Counted from the stretch's first letter, positions 25,970 to 35,769 are shown. The stretch: DNA of 64,000 nt from Thermosynechococcaceae cyanobacterium MS004 (GCA_022402525.1 JAKRSB010000089.1:1-64000); one strand, 5' to 3'. Notes: a model not told the origin generated them from the letters alone. Program-made: numbers and translations.

Positions 25970-26599
25970 ATGATAGCCATCTATAGTTTCTGCGCGTTAG
26001 TGGGGGGCGGATTTGTTCTGCTGTCTGCGTTTGGGGGACTAGATGGCCCCGATTTTGACCTGGACTGGGAGTTTGACCCAGATTGGTCTGATCCAGGTCG
26101 GTCTAATGCGCAATCTCGATGGATTTACAAAACACTTCGCCCTTTTATCTGGCTCCTCGAAAGCCTGAGTAACTTTAAATTTTGGACTTTTGGCGCGTGC
26201 TTTTTTGGCCTAACGGGTTTGCTCTTAAACTATATTCAGCCCTCCCTCGGCACAACTATCATCCTGGTGATCGCCCTGGGAATGGGGTTAATCATTGGGC
26301 TATTGGCGGCACGACTCCTGCGGATGCTGCATCGCCGTCAGGTTAATAGTCTCATCCAGACCGAAGACTTTGTGGGCACTCTCGCCACCGTGGAGATTCC
26401 CTTTGATCAATCGAGTCGGGGGAAGGTGCGGATTCAAATAAAAGACTCAATTTTGGAGCTTAGTGCATTTACCAACGATACAAAGCCCCTTCAGCTTGGT
26501 GAGCAGGTCGTGGTCATTGGCATTGAAAATAACCGAGTGTGGGTTGTGTCTGAGGAAACGCTACACCATTCCGACGCCCTCCCCCCAACTTCTGATTAA
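25970..26599 (+). CDS. NfeD-like membrane protein with C-terminal OB-fold
   Basis: 209 residues. One N-terminal transmembrane helix (residues 2-22), an acidic loop (GPDFDLDWEFDPDWSDP), then two helices (about 70-110), then a soluble beta domain (about 125-195) with GTLATVEIPFDQSSRGKVRI and GEQVVVIGIENNRVWVV, the pattern of the NfeD OB-fold. NfeD proteins usually pair with flotillin-like proteins and protect membrane proteins; no flotillin gene is adjacent here. ATG at 25970. Confidence 0.75.
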   Translation: MIAIYSFCALVGGGFVLLSAFGGLDGPDFDLDWEFDPDWSDPGRSNAQSRWIYKTLRPFIWLLESLSNFKFWTFGACFFGLTGLLLNYIQPSLGTTIILVIALGMGLIIGLLAARLLRMLHRRQVNSLIQTEDFVGTLATVEIPFDQSSRGKVRIQIKDSILELSAFTNDTKPLQLGEQVVVIGIENNRVWVVSEETLHHSDALPPTSD

Positions 26600-26629
26600 G
26601 GCTCAAATCGGCAGCATCAGGCTTTAGAA

Positions 26630-26679
26630 AGCAAGATTGGAGCACAAGATTGGAGCGTAAGATTGGAAGGCAAGATTAA
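26630..26679. repeat. tandem GCAAGATTGGAGCA repeat
   Basis: Four degenerate 14-bp copies after the NfeD-like gene. Confidence 0.8.
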
Positions 26680-26768
26680 TGCCTTGATGTCCTGTCCTGG
26701 CTCTTAGCGTTCTGCTACAGGCGCGATCGCTGGAGAAAAGATGGCTTGATATGATGCTGGAAAGTGCC

Positions 26769-26813
26769 TAAACATTGCCTGCCTGAACATTACCTGCCCA
26801 AACATTACCTGCT
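26769..26813. repeat. 15-bp tandem repeat, three copies
   Basis: Three copies of an AAACATTACCTGCCC-like unit upstream of the tRNA-Arg locus. Confidence 0.82.
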
Positions 26814-26872
26814 TGTTTGTTGCTTAGGTTGTCTATTGGGACAGTGCTTGAGGGCTTCTGTTTGACATTGAA

Positions 26873-26946
<74 letters not shown>

Positions 26947-27084
26947 AAGGCACAAGAACACTAGCCAAAATCATTTTAGCCACTCTTTCTTAGCCAACAT
27001 TTCACCCCCCTAGCTTAGCCTAAAGCATGTCAGTCAGAAGCGATGAGGGGTGACTGATATTTAACCCAAGCGGGTGGCTTGAGT

Positions 27085-27136
27085 CAAGATTAACCTGCTG
27101 CAAGATTAAACTGCTGCAAGGCTAAACTACTGCAAA
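27085..27136. repeat. tandem CTGCTGCAAGATTAAA repeat
   Basis: Three to four degenerate copies directly downstream of the minus-strand gene that ends at 27151. Confidence 0.78.
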
Positions 27137-27150
27137 ACTCAAGACCCAGA

Positions 27151-27540
27151 TCAGGAGCAACAGGAGGCGTCCTGCTGACTGGTTTGCCAAACATTAACCA
27201 AATGGCCTTCCAGCTTGGGGTCAAGGTTCATCATAAACACCCCTTCCCCCACGGGCTCTTGCTGCGCCAGCCAGTAGCCCTCAAGCTGCATTTCAACCTG
27301 TTGGGCAGCTTCTTGAGGCACCAGCCTTAAGGTTGAAGTAGTTGCTGAGGATGCCTCCCGAATCAAGTCCTTAAGTGCGGGGACAGAGCGGTTCACCCTA
27401 AGTGAAATTGAGGTTGGCTCCAGCCCCAGAGGTTGCCCTTGGCTCAACCCTAACAAAACCCTTCTGCGGATGGCCATGTCTAAAGACTCAGCTGAGCGCT
27501 CTAAGGTAACGCCCGTAGAGGTATAGGTTAGTTTCAACAT
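27151..27540 (-). CDS. conserved cyanobacterial hypothetical protein (129 aa)
   Basis: 129 residues of a family found across cyanobacteria. The hallmark start MLKLTYTSTGVTLER, the central Leu- and Val-rich stretch and the ending EGHLVNVWQ are visible. No signal peptide or transmembrane helix. It ends with two cysteines (DASCCS). No catalytic motif and no known function. ATG at 27540. The spacer to the next gene on the right is over 900 bases. Confidence 0.78.
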   Translation of the reverse strand: MLKLTYTSTGVTLERSAESLDMAIRRRVLLGLSQGQPLGLEPTSISLRVNRSVPALKDLIREASSATTSTLRLVPQEAAQQVEMQLEGYWLAQQEPVGEGVFMMNLDPKLEGHLVNVWQTSQQDASCCS

Positions 27541-28467
27541 AAAAAATTCCTGAAAGATCCATTTTTTGCATTCTCTTTACACAACAACGGGTAGTTTTAT
27601 CTCAAACTACTACCCACAATTTTGATGGCTTCGTCAGGGAAACCACTCATTTCTGGGTCTATTTAACATAAACATGCGGCTTATCGCCCTAAACTGCCAG
27701 TCTATTCAAGGATCTGCCGAATCTTAAAAAGCTTGACTAAACCTTAAGGAACTGAATCTTGTTAAGATTCAGCGTTTATTGTCCAGCCTACGAACCTCGG
27801 CGCGACTCAATGAGAGACAACACTCAGCTAAAGGGAGGAGAACCAAGACACCACAACATTACCTGCCGCCCACTGTCTAGACAGGGCGATCGCCAGAAAA
27901 TCATAGACGGAGAGGCGCGATAAACCCCTAAGTCAATCTTTAGGGCTTCATCGGCTACAGTAGTGAGCTTTAGTGCCACAAGTTTTGAGGCCAAAAGACT
28001 TTCAGACCCGACAAGAAGCTGAACCATTTTCTGCAATGGCACAATCATCAGAGGTCGTGATGAGGTCTTTATGTTGCTCCAGAATGCCACAAGATGATAA
28101 AACTCAAGACACTGTGAGACGTAGACTTAAGACTTGAATAAATAGCCTGAACGGGGCAAAGCCACAGGAAGCAAATGGTCAAACCTTCAGGAAATGAGTC
28201 TTAACGCACTTAAGGTTTGACGGCTATGGGCTTGATGAAATGCTCCTATAAGATACTACAATCGTAGTATGTTTTGTCAAGTTTAGGCGTTATTCGTTAC
28301 CCAAGACAGGGAACGGCTACATTGGCTTGCGATGACTAGGTTCTTTGAGCGTCTTTATCTCCTCCAGATCTCACCAAGGATAAAGTCAAGCCCAGCGCAG
28401 GTTCATCGCTTAAACGGCATAGCGTAAAAATCATGTTGAGAAACATCGCGTCTAGGAGAAGGTTAGG
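27541..28467. other. 0.9-kb gene-free region
   Basis: The only long open frame (27824-28090, minus strand) has no start context or motif and is unlikely to be a gene. The region holds a palindrome at 28253-28270 and otherwise nothing that I can name. Confidence 0.5.
28253..28270. promoter_or_regulatory. operator-like palindrome ATACTAC-N4-GTAGTAT
   Basis: Perfect 7-bp arms around AATC in an otherwise plain region, about 200 bases upstream of a ribbon-helix-helix gene. The half site resembles the TACTAC half sites recognised by BlaI/MecI-type repressors. No such repressor is in the window, so the binding factor is unknown. Confidence 0.4.
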
Positions 28468-28839
28468 GTGACCCATGTTCGTCAGGGTTCAACCACGGAA
28501 ATGCAGGTTACAAGCATCCGGCTAGAGCAGGAGTTGAAAGAGCACCTCAAGGCATTGGCTGGGCAGCAAGGATACCAGGCGCTTATCCGTGAAATTCTTT
28601 GGAACTATGTAGAGCAGCACTCCAGTCTTCAGCCAGATCAAAGCTTGCCAAATCAAAACTTGACCCCTCAAAGCTTGACGATCCGTGCAACCTTGCCCGC
28701 AACGGCTCAATCTACGGAGTGCTGCATCCTGACAGGGCAGTTAATTCATCCAGGAGAATCTATGCTGCTGGGTTTGACGCTGGAGGGTCGTTTGGTGCCT
28801 CTTGCCGCAATGGCGCTAAGTGCTGAACGGCTAGTCTAG
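28468..28839 (+). CDS. ribbon-helix-helix (CopG-like) DNA-binding protein
   Basis: 123 residues. The N-terminal part (MQVTSIRLEQELKEHLKALA, then YQALIREILWNYVEQH) has the beta-helix-helix pattern of CopG/MetJ-type regulators. A Gln/Pro/Leu linker (QPDQSLPNQNLTPQSL) leads to a C-terminal part with CCILTGQLIHPGESMLLGL. GTG at 28468 has AGGAGAAGG just upstream; the ATG at 28501 is a second possible start. No toxin gene is adjacent, so a free-standing regulator is more likely than an antitoxin. Confidence 0.7.
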   Translation: MTHVRQGSTTEMQVTSIRLEQELKEHLKALAGQQGYQALIREILWNYVEQHSSLQPDQSLPNQNLTPQSLTIRATLPATAQSTECCILTGQLIHPGESMLLGLTLEGRLVPLAAMALSAERLV

Positions 28840-29012
28840 TTCGCGCTAGCTGCCATTCTTGTGTTGTCATTCCTGGGTTGTCATTTCCTGGTTACCATTG
28901 GCAGTCTTTTTTGCTTTGTGTGATCTGTATCACGTAAAGGCCGAGTGTTGAGTCACTGCCCCACCGCGTACAATCCAGCATTCTGTAGAGAACAGAGGTG
29001 CAGGAAAAGTTC

Positions 29013-29546
29013 ATGGGTGTGGGCAGTCTCAAGCAAGCGTCGGTGAAGGTTTTATCGACTGGGTTGGCTTTATGCAGTGCGACGGTCGGGCTAGGATTAT
29101 CGATGGCTCCGGTGATGGCCAGCTCTGGGATCGCTTTAATGCAGACTCCAGTGTCCCAAGCCCCACTATCCCAATCTCCACTATTCCAGAGCGATCTCCC
29201 TGAGCAGGACGGCATTTATCTCTACGGGGAATCCAGTCAGCCTAATCAGCTAGGAAAGGGCTACTTTATCTTTTCAAAAACTGGCTCACAAGTTGTGGGC
29301 GCGATCTACTATCCGCTGTCAGAATATAGCTGCTTTATGGGTCGGCAGAATAATACCGATCTCAAAGTCACGCTTGTAGAGGCTGGGGAGCAGGCCGCGC
29401 AAGGATTTGAGGTGCCCCTCACGCCCATGTATGCGATCGCCCGTATTGGAGAATCTGAAGCAAGGGTACTATCTGCTTGCCGCCAGGAAGTTGCAAACCT
29501 TCAGACAACACCAAAAGAAACCGTGGGCTACAAGACAGGGGAATAA
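29013..29546 (+). CDS. secreted conserved hypothetical protein
   Basis: 177 residues from ATG 29013, which has AGGAAAA a few bases upstream; GTG at 28998 is less likely. The signal peptide runs to about residue 36 (VKVLSTGLALCSATVGLGLS, cleavage near VMA-SS). A low-complexity stretch of repeated SQAPLSQSPLFQS follows, then a compact domain with DGIYLYGESSQPNQLGKGYF and VVGAIYYPLSEYSCFMG. The family is common in cyanobacteria and uncharacterised. Two cysteines in the mature part could form a disulfide in the periplasm. Confidence 0.7.
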   Translation: MGVGSLKQASVKVLSTGLALCSATVGLGLSMAPVMASSGIALMQTPVSQAPLSQSPLFQSDLPEQDGIYLYGESSQPNQLGKGYFIFSKTGSQVVGAIYYPLSEYSCFMGRQNNTDLKVTLVEAGEQAAQGFEVPLTPMYAIARIGESEARVLSACRQEVANLQTTPKETVGYKTGE

Positions 29547-29615
29547 GCAGGCTGGACTTGCGCCTCCGCACCCCGTCCTAAACCTGAAGCATCCTGACAT
29601 CTAGCTCAGCACTGG

Positions 29616-30371
29616 CTACTCAAGGGTCTGCTCAACACTCTGCTCAGCGGAGCGTACCACTTCCTGAAGGTTGGGCAGCTCCACCAGCTCTCGTTCTCGG
29701 TTCTTAATATTCAGGGGAATTACCAAAGGTTCTGGCAGATCAAGCCAACAGCTAGAAATCGGTAGGGTTTGGTCTAAATCTTCAAGAGGACGGGGGATGA
29801 CCATAACCGCATTGAGTTCACCAATGCGTTCCGCCTCCTGCATTCCAGCCTCAATAGCCACCGCCACATCCGCCACTGCGCCCCGAATAATAATGGTGCA
29901 GAGCCCCGCACCAATTTTTTCGTAAGCCGAAAGGTACACATCGGCTGACTTCAGCATCATGTCCGCAGCGCCCACCATCGCCGGAAATCCACGGGTTTCT
30001 AAAAGGCCGACCGCGAGGTGACTCAGCCGACTGGTGCCGCCATTTTGGGCAACCTGAGATAGCCTTGCGCTAATGGGCAAAACGGCCTCAAGATTGGGTA
30101 GGGGTCTGGCTAGGACTAGGCTGGAAACATACTGGCCAAACTGAAGGGCTGTTTCTTCGCCCGTTTTAACGGCAAGCCTCACGTCCGCAATGCCACCCCG
30201 CACGATCGCCGTGCAGAAGCCGCCTCCCGTTTTTTCATAGCCCACTAGCGTCACACCCGATGACTTCAGCATCATGTCTGCTGTACCAACGATCGCGGGG
30301 AAACTTTGGGTAGAAACTAACCCTAGTGCGGTTTCTTTCGTGCCTCGGCGGGTTGTCCGGTTTGATTGCAT
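29616..30371 (-). CDS. ccmO: carboxysome shell protein CcmO (tandem BMC)
   Basis: 251 residues from ATG 30371; TTG at 30383 is less likely because AGGG is well placed for the ATG. Two BMC domains in tandem: about 17-100 (ALGLVSTQSFPAIVGTADMM) and about 120-205 (AVGLLETRGFPAMVGAADMM), then a charged tail. It forms pseudohexameric trimers needed for shell assembly. Last gene of the ccm operon, 111 bases after ccmN. In some cyanobacteria ccmO is unlinked; here it is in place. Confidence 0.95.
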   Translation of the reverse strand: MQSNRTTRRGTKETALGLVSTQSFPAIVGTADMMLKSSGVTLVGYEKTGGGFCTAIVRGGIADVRLAVKTGEETALQFGQYVSSLVLARPLPNLEAVLPISARLSQVAQNGGTSRLSHLAVGLLETRGFPAMVGAADMMLKSADVYLSAYEKIGAGLCTIIIRGAVADVAVAIEAGMQEAERIGELNAVMVIPRPLEDLDQTLPISSCWLDLPEPLVIPLNIKNRERELVELPNLQEVVRSAEQSVEQTLE

Positions 30372-30482
30372 TGCCGCCCTCAAGGGTGATTCCTTCTCTC
30401 TACTCTACCTATATCTTTTGTTTACTGACTGCTTTTACATCAGGAAGAGAAGTAGTCCAGAATTTAAGTCTAGAAATGGGGT

Positions 30483-31175
30483 CTATGAATGGGAGTGAGC
30501 ACGATGGGGTAAAAGCGTGGTTAGTAAGCCATTCACGTAGTCTTTGCCATGAATGGTCGATGTTTTGCCTGCTTCGCTACCCTTAGCCCCTCCATTCAGA
30601 TTTGCCGGATTCGATGAAGCGACGGTTGAGGTTGATGGCCTAGTTAAGTCTGCACTGGTTGGATATACAAAGGTACTGCCAGAAGGATCGCCAGAGGGGT
30701 TGTCAGAGGAATTGCCAGAGGGATCACCAGAATGTGCTGATTCCTCCTGCCAAGGATCAGAAGATTGAGTGGCTTCTGGGGAAGCAGGTGAGGCGACAGG
30801 CTGCGGCACACTAGACTGGACAGAACGACTGCGATCGCCCAGCAGTGACCCTGGCGGAATTACCGCTCGACTGGCAACCGACCATTCCATCACGGTGCAG
30901 GATGTCCCCACGCAGGCATAGGCACCAATCACGCCGCTGCCCAGCATCAGGACTCCCGCTCCCAGATTCACCCCTTCCTGAATTTCTAGCGCGCCCCCAT
31001 AGGCATGGATGACCGTTCCCATGCCAACGCAGACGCTAGCTCCAATGACAATCCGGCTGCCTTCTTCAGCCTGTAGCAAAACCCCAGGCGCGATCGCTGC
31101 ACTCGGATGGATCACCACATCACCAATGCTGCGGCTTTGAGAATCATGCATGGCCTGAAGCGGCGGCAGAACCAT
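30483..31175 (-). CDS. ccmN: carboxysome assembly protein CcmN
   Basis: 230 residues. The N-terminal ~130 form a left-handed beta-helix of hexapeptide repeats (IHPSAAIAPGVLL, GVNLGAGVLMLGSGVIGAYA). A linker of about 80 residues rich in Ser, Pro and Asp (with GDPSG repeats) leads to the C-terminal encapsulation peptide (KDYVNGLLTTLLPHR), which binds the shell. The N-terminal part docks on CcmM, so CcmN ties the Rubisco-CcmM core to the shell. The linker repeats are encoded by a tandem DNA repeat. Confidence 0.94.
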   Translation of the reverse strand: MVLPPLQAMHDSQSRSIGDVVIHPSAAIAPGVLLQAEEGSRIVIGASVCVGMGTVIHAYGGALEIQEGVNLGAGVLMLGSGVIGAYACVGTSCTVMEWSVASRAVIPPGSLLGDRSRSVQSSVPQPVASPASPEATQSSDPWQEESAHSGDPSGNSSDNPSGDPSGSTFVYPTSADLTRPSTSTVASSNPANLNGGAKGSEAGKTSTIHGKDYVNGLLTTLLPHRAHSHS

Positions 31176-31215
31176 CAAACAAATAGCCTCTAGGGTTCAC
31201 AAACATATGCATGCC

Positions 31216-33624
31216 CTAAGGGCGCTGAATCACCAGCTCCGCCACGCGACGTTTTGCCTTCGCATCAATGCCAACCAGCCGGACATATTCTCCCTGATGC
31301 TCCGCAACACAGTTTTCTAGCGCCTTAAACACCTCGGCCTCACGGGTTGCCGAAATCGGCTTACAGCTATTCCAGGCACTAGCGCGAAAACGTCGCTTAT
31401 CCGCATGTTCCGTCCCAATCTTGTGCCCCTGCGCCAGCAACTGCCGCACTTGAGACACCACATCAGAACCCAGTGGCCCAGCCGGAGCGGCTTTACTGGG
31501 GGCATGATTTGCCGAGCCGTTGGCTGGAGCAGAAGCATAGGTGCCTGCTCCATTGCTTCTGGGGCCTTCCTTAGGGGCAGAGGTCTTCTCACCAGGACGC
31601 TGAACAATGACCTCTAGGACGCGCCGCTTGGCTTTCGGGTCAATGCCCACCAGCCGTACATAGTCACGGGCATGTTCCGTCACAAAAGACTCCAGCGCAG
31701 CCAACGCTTCTGAATCGCGCTTTGCCTTAATCGTCTTTCCTGTTGTCCATGCCCCAGAGCGGAAGTGGCGCTGATCAGCAAACTCCGTCGTGATTCGCAA
31801 TCCTTGCGCCAGAAGCTGGCGAATATGCTCCGCCACATCTGACCCAATGGGAACTGCGCTGTGGGTTGCGGCAACGGTCTCTGGAGCAGATCCGGAGCGG
31901 ATCTCAGGGCTAGAGACAGCCGCATTAGACACCGCCTGACTGCCAGGCCGCTGCACAATAATTTCAGCAACGCGCCGCTTAGCCTTGGCATCAATCCCAA
32001 TCAAACGCACATAGTCACCAGGATGCTCTGCCATACAGGCCTCTAGCCCAGCAATTACCTCTGCTTCCCGGGTAGACGCAATGGGGCGGCAGCTATTCCA
32101 GGCACTGGCTTTAAAGCGACGCTTGTCAGCGTGCTCCATCCCAATTTGGTACCCCTGCGCTAAAAGCTGACGGACTTGGGTTGCAATATCAGACCCCAAT
32201 CCGCTGGTTTTACTTGCTCCAGAAGACCCGCTGGAAGACTGGCTTGCAGCACGATTTGGCTGAGAGCTGCCCTGATCTTCAGGACGCTGGATGACCAGTT
32301 CCGCCACGCGCCGCTTTGCCTTAGGATCAATCGCCACAAGTCGAACATATTCCCCACGATGCTCAGCCATAGAGGCATCAAGGGCGGCTAAAACCTCTGG
32401 CTCACGTTTCGCACTAATGGCTTTACCCGTACTCCAGGCACTTGCCCGAAAGCGACGTTTGTCAGCATATTCTGTTGTAATACGGCAGCCCTGAGCCAAG
32501 AGCTGGCGAACCTGGCCGGCCACATCTGCACCCAAGGGAGCGGCGCTGGAAGAGGAACCGGATGGGGTTGGTGCATAGCTGGTGGTCGAAGCAGGTCGAG
32601 CGACAGAACCCCCAGCAGAACTTCCACGGCTCTCAGCATGCTGAACACCGTCAGGCCGCTGAATCACAAGCTCAGCTACGCGCCGCTTTGCTTTTGAATC
32701 AATCCCGACAAGTCGAACATACTCTCCAGAATGTTCGGCCATGCAGGCTTCCAGTGCTTTTAAGACTTCTGCCTCACGGCTGGCGGCAATGGGCTTGCAG
32801 CTATTCCAGGCGCTCGCTCGAAAGCGACGCTTGTCCGCATGTTCCGTGCCAATCTTGTAGCCCTGAATCAGGAGTTGACGCACCTGTTCAACGGCATCGG
32901 TACTGAGGGAAGTATTTCCTAGGGTCACGGCAGCAGATCCTCCATTAGAGCGGTATTCAGGGCGAACAAATTCAGAACTAACAAATTTAGGGGTGGCAGA
33001 CTTAGGATTAGCCGATTGGGCAGTCCTTACCTCCTCAGGGGGGCTGGTGTAGCCAGAGCGCAGTAGTTGATTAACGCCAACAATATGGCTGGCAAACGAA
33101 ATATCAGCAGGCTTTACATCCGAAAGGCGATCTGCCTCTAGCTGAGTGGTAATGACAGCCCCGGAAGGCACAAACTTACCAGGGGGGATTTCAACATCCT
33201 GAATTAAGGCGTGCATCATTACGATGGAGCCTTGCCCAACCCTGGCATTAAAAACCGTCGAGCGAAACCCAATGAAACAGTTGTCGCCCACGTAGGCGGG
33301 GCCGTGAATCAGGGCCATGTGGGTAATGGATGTATTGTTGCCCACCCAAACCGAGTATTCCTGCTCGTCGTCACCCAGGACTCGGCCTTGCGCTAGCCCG
33401 TGAATAACAACGCCATCCTGAATATTGGTGCTGGTACCAATGGCAAAAGTTCCCCCTTCATCCGCCCGAATGGTTACACCTGGAGCAACCATCACGTTGG
33501 CTCCAATCTGCACATCGCCAATGACTGTGGAGAATTCGTGGATATGAGCAGTTTTATCAACCTGAGGTTCGGCTAAGTGCTTAGACCAGGATTTTGTAGG
33601 AGCCGCAAGCCCTCGTGCAGCCAT
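31216..33624 (-). CDS. ccmM: carboxysome scaffold CcmM with five Rubisco-small-subunit-like modules
   Basis: 802 residues. A gamma-carbonic-anhydrase domain (about 1-210) keeps the three zinc-type histidines ([14 protein letters not shown]). Five SSUL modules follow at about 245-330, 365-455, 475-560, 590-680 and 715-802, each opening VRQLLxQG and each with (H/Y/F)ADxRxFR. Modules 1, 3 and 5 have a Cys pair 18 residues apart (NSCKP...EAC); modules 2 and 4 have STGK or TTGK and no pair. SSUL modules bind Rubisco and condense it. Five modules is at the high end for the family. A short form probably starts inside the gene. Confidence 0.95.
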   Translation of the reverse strand: MAARGLAAPTKSWSKHLAEPQVDKTAHIHEFSTVIGDVQIGANVMVAPGVTIRADEGGTFAIGTSTNIQDGVVIHGLAQGRVLGDDEQEYSVWVGNNTSITHMALIHGPAYVGDNCFIGFRSTVFNARVGQGSIVMMHALIQDVEIPPGKFVPSGAVITTQLEADRLSDVKPADISFASHIVGVNQLLRSGYTSPPEEVRTAQSANPKSATPKFVSSEFVRPEYRSNGGSAAVTLGNTSLSTDAVEQVRQLLIQGYKIGTEHADKRRFRASAWNSCKPIAASREAEVLKALEACMAEHSGEYVRLVGIDSKAKRRVAELVIQRPDGVQHAESRGSSAGGSVARPASTTSYAPTPSGSSSSAAPLGADVAGQVRQLLAQGCRITTEYADKRRFRASAWSTGKAISAKREPEVLAALDASMAEHRGEYVRLVAIDPKAKRRVAELVIQRPEDQGSSQPNRAASQSSSGSSGASKTSGLGSDIATQVRQLLAQGYQIGMEHADKRRFKASAWNSCRPIASTREAEVIAGLEACMAEHPGDYVRLIGIDAKAKRRVAEIIVQRPGSQAVSNAAVSSPEIRSGSAPETVAATHSAVPIGSDVAEHIRQLLAQGLRITTEFADQRHFRSGAWTTGKTIKAKRDSEALAALESFVTEHARDYVRLVGIDPKAKRRVLEVIVQRPGEKTSAPKEGPRSNGAGTYASAPANGSANHAPSKAAPAGPLGSDVVSQVRQLLAQGHKIGTEHADKRRFRASAWNSCKPISATREAEVFKALENCVAEHQGEYVRLVGIDAKAKRRVAELVIQRP
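32926..32943 (-). promoter_or_regulatory. internal ribosome binding site and GTG start for short CcmM
   Basis: On the minus strand GGAGGA (32943-32938) stands 9 bases before an in-frame GTG (32928-32926, about residue 233), exactly in the linker before SSUL module 1. This would give a ~570-residue form with all five modules and no carbonic-anhydrase domain, the equivalent of the short CcmM35/52 form known in other beta-cyanobacteria. Confidence 0.75.
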
Positions 33625-33694
33625 GAATCATTCTCCTGTTTGATGAGTTGCCCGCTGGGCGCTTCCCTAGGGGCTGCAAGTGTAAAATGCAGAC

Positions 33695-33765
33695 ATAAAA
33701 ATCGATATATTCAAATTTGATATATTCAAAGTCGATATATGCAAAATCGATACATTGACGTACAC
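33695..33765. repeat. AT-rich CGATATATTCAAA repeat between ccmL and ccmM
   Basis: Four degenerate copies of a CGATATATTCAAATT-like unit in the 282-bp ccmL-ccmM spacer, which is long for this operon. Confidence 0.75.
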
Positions 33766-33906
33766 AAACCCTTAGGTGCAATTCTTCACCAGAAGAACTT
33801 GAGTTAACTCGCTCTCATGCGCTCCGAGGTAAGGATGCCAAAGGCTGAGGGTGGATGGGTTCAACAAAAGCACAGGACTTGCGCAGACAACTGCATACCG
33901 CTCTCT

Positions 33907-34206
33907 TTAATACTGTTCTCTCTTGTTGTAGAGCGAAAGCCCGTCCAGATTCACAGTATCAATAATGCCGACGACTAAGGCATCTAGGGGGCGATGCTCA
34001 CTCCCTGAAAGCTTGCGCGCTGCGCTGCCCCGACTCACCAGTACCCATTCGTTCACCCCTGCCCCCACGCTGTCAGCCGCGACTTCATACTTCGGAAGAA
34101 GTTGACCTTCTTCGTCGATGAACTGCACCAGTAAAAATTTGACGCCCGTCAGGCTCTGATCTTTCTGGGTGCTGACAACGGTGCCACGAACCTGAGCAAT
34201 CTGCAT
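33907..34206 (-). CDS. ccmL: carboxysome vertex protein CcmL
   Basis: 99 residues, the normal length. Starts MQIAQVRGTVVSTQKDQSLTG and contains VAADSVGAGVNEWVLVSRGSAAR, both conserved in the EutN/CcmL family. The protein forms pentamers that close the twelve shell vertices. It begins two bases after the ccmK1 stop, so translation is probably coupled to ccmK1. Confidence 0.96.
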   Translation of the reverse strand: MQIAQVRGTVVSTQKDQSLTGVKFLLVQFIDEEGQLLPKYEVAADSVGAGVNEWVLVSRGSAARKLSGSEHRPLDALVVGIIDTVNLDGLSLYNKREQY

Positions 34207-34208
34207 TC

Positions 34209-34550
34209 CTACGGTCTGCCAATCGGGCGAATGCCGCTAACGCTTTCGCGGAATTGCTCAACGTCTTCGGTGTAGCGAATCGGCAGCACATACTCCAGGT
34301 TTTCGTGAGGACGCGCGATGATGTGGGTGGACAGCACTTGCCCACCATTGACGCGGCGGACGGACTCAATGCCCGCAGCAACGGAGGCTTGCACTTCGGA
34401 GACATCTCCGCGCACGATGACGGTGACGCGGCCTGAGCCAATTTTTTCATACCCCACAAGGGTAACGCGCGCTGCTTTGACCATTGCGTCAGCGGCTTCA
34501 ACTACGGCAGGAAACCCTAGGGTTTCAATCATGCCCACTGCGATCGCCAT
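34209..34550 (-). CDS. ccmK1: carboxysome shell hexamer protein CcmK1
   Basis: 113 residues, one BMC domain ([41 protein letters not shown]) with the longer C-terminal tail ([11 protein letters not shown]) that distinguishes CcmK1 from CcmK2. The pore motif is the usual KIGSG. Builds the shell facets. It differs from the neighbour ccmK2 by few residues in the core, so the pair arose by tandem duplication. Confidence 0.94.
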   Translation of the reverse strand: MAIAVGMIETLGFPAVVEAADAMVKAARVTLVGYEKIGSGRVTVIVRGDVSEVQASVAAGIESVRRVNGGQVLSTHIIARPHENLEYVLPIRYTEDVEQFRESVSGIRPIGRP

Positions 34551-34579
34551 AAATCTATTCTCCAGAGTTAAGTATTCTT

Positions 34580-34656
34580 CAATTCACAGACTTGTCAATT
34601 CACAGACTTGTCAAATTACAAGCTTGTCAAATCACAGGCTTATCAAATCACAAGCT
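34580..34656. repeat. 17-bp tandem repeat between ccmK2 and ccmK1
   Basis: Five degenerate copies of TTGTCAAATCACAAGC-like units within the 186-bp spacer. Confidence 0.85.
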
Positions 34657-34736
34657 CGCTAGATCATTAGCGAAGGTTGGAACCGCTACGGGGCAAAGGC
34701 TTCAATCTAGCAGGCTCCGTAACGGCTCAGTTGAGC

Positions 34737-35045
34737 TTACATTCTGAACTGCTCAACATCTTCGGTGTAGCGAATCGGCAGAACGTACTCCAGGTTTTCG
34801 TGAGGACGCGCAATGATATGCGTAGATAGCACTTCCCCACCATTCACCCGCTTGGCAGACTCAATGCCTGCGGCTAGAGACGCCTGAACCTCAGAAACAT
34901 CCCCCCGAATGATCACGGTGACGCGGCCTGAACCGATTTTCTCGTAGCCCACCAAGGTCACGCGTGCAGCCTTGACCATAGAGTCCGCAGCCTCAACAAC
35001 AGCGGGGAACCCTTTGGTTTCAAGCATTCCAACAGCAATTGACAT
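34737..35045 (-). CDS. ccmK2: carboxysome shell hexamer protein CcmK2
   Basis: 102 residues, single BMC domain ([38 protein letters not shown]), the usual length of CcmK2, the major shell facet protein. First gene of the operon; the order K2-K1-L-M-N-O is the standard one for beta-carboxysomes. The leader faces the divergent ndhF4 gene over a 724-bp spacer. Confidence 0.95.
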   Translation of the reverse strand: MSIAVGMLETKGFPAVVEAADSMVKAARVTLVGYEKIGSGRVTVIIRGDVSEVQASLAAGIESAKRVNGGEVLSTHIIARPHENLEYVLPIRYTEDVEQFRM

Positions 35046-35769
35046 AATTTTCTCCTAACGTTTTTGGTGCTTCTGCCTTTGACAAATACTTAGAGCGACC
35101 GCCATCGGAACGTTTTTACACGGGGGTGGCCATTGTTCAAATTCTTATCAAAGCTCTCTGAGTCATGACTGAACTATGACTGAATCATGACTGAATCATG
35201 AAACTAGCCATGAAACCAGAATAGGGTTGCTGTTCTCCTTTTGACAATATAAGTTTCGATGATAGTTTCAAATTTCGGATATTACCTTAGCTAATATATA
35301 ATGCCGTGGCCTACTTTTCCCAAAATTTGCGCATCAAAGACTATGCACATAGCCCTGAAACTTACTTGCGCCCTAAACCTGCAGCCCTCCGAAATTTACA
35401 GAACAGGCGATCCGTCAGCTTGTCAGTAAACTCGTTAAGTAAACCTGTAAGCAAACTGACCCCTTTATAAAAATAGGATCAAAGGTGCCTCATAAGTAAG
35501 CTTTAGGACAGGAATTGAAGATTATTTCTGGAAGAACCTTTCCCTGCGTCACCTCTGGGGTTTAAGCTAAATTTAACAATTTGACATATTCCTTTCAGAA
35601 TCAGGCCTTTTTAGGTCAGGGGTTCATCCAGTTCTTGAGGGAGATATGGAGGCAGCCAGATGCCGTCCAAGATGCTCAAGGTCTGGGGCTGTTTCTTCTG
35701 CTTGATCCGCTTAGGACAAGGGCCTCAAGGCTAGAACAATGTTCTGGAATTACTTTATAGGACTGCCAC
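35046..35769. promoter_or_regulatory. divergent control region of ccm operon and ndhF4-ndhD4-cupB
   Basis: 724 bases with no gene, AT-rich in the centre (35220-35310 and 35560-35600). Two TTGACA boxes are visible (about 35242 and 35580), but no convincing -10 partner could be matched. Carbon-limitation control by LysR-type regulators is known for such genes; I see no site that I can assign. Confidence 0.5.

Noticed and set aside
27824-28090. 88-residue minus-strand gene
   Set aside because: No start context, no motif, and isolated in a gene-poor gap.
35220-35600. specific LysR-type (CcmR/CmpR) sites or promoters between ccmK2 and ndhF4
   Set aside because: AT-rich sequence gives several loose matches, but none is clearly better than chance.
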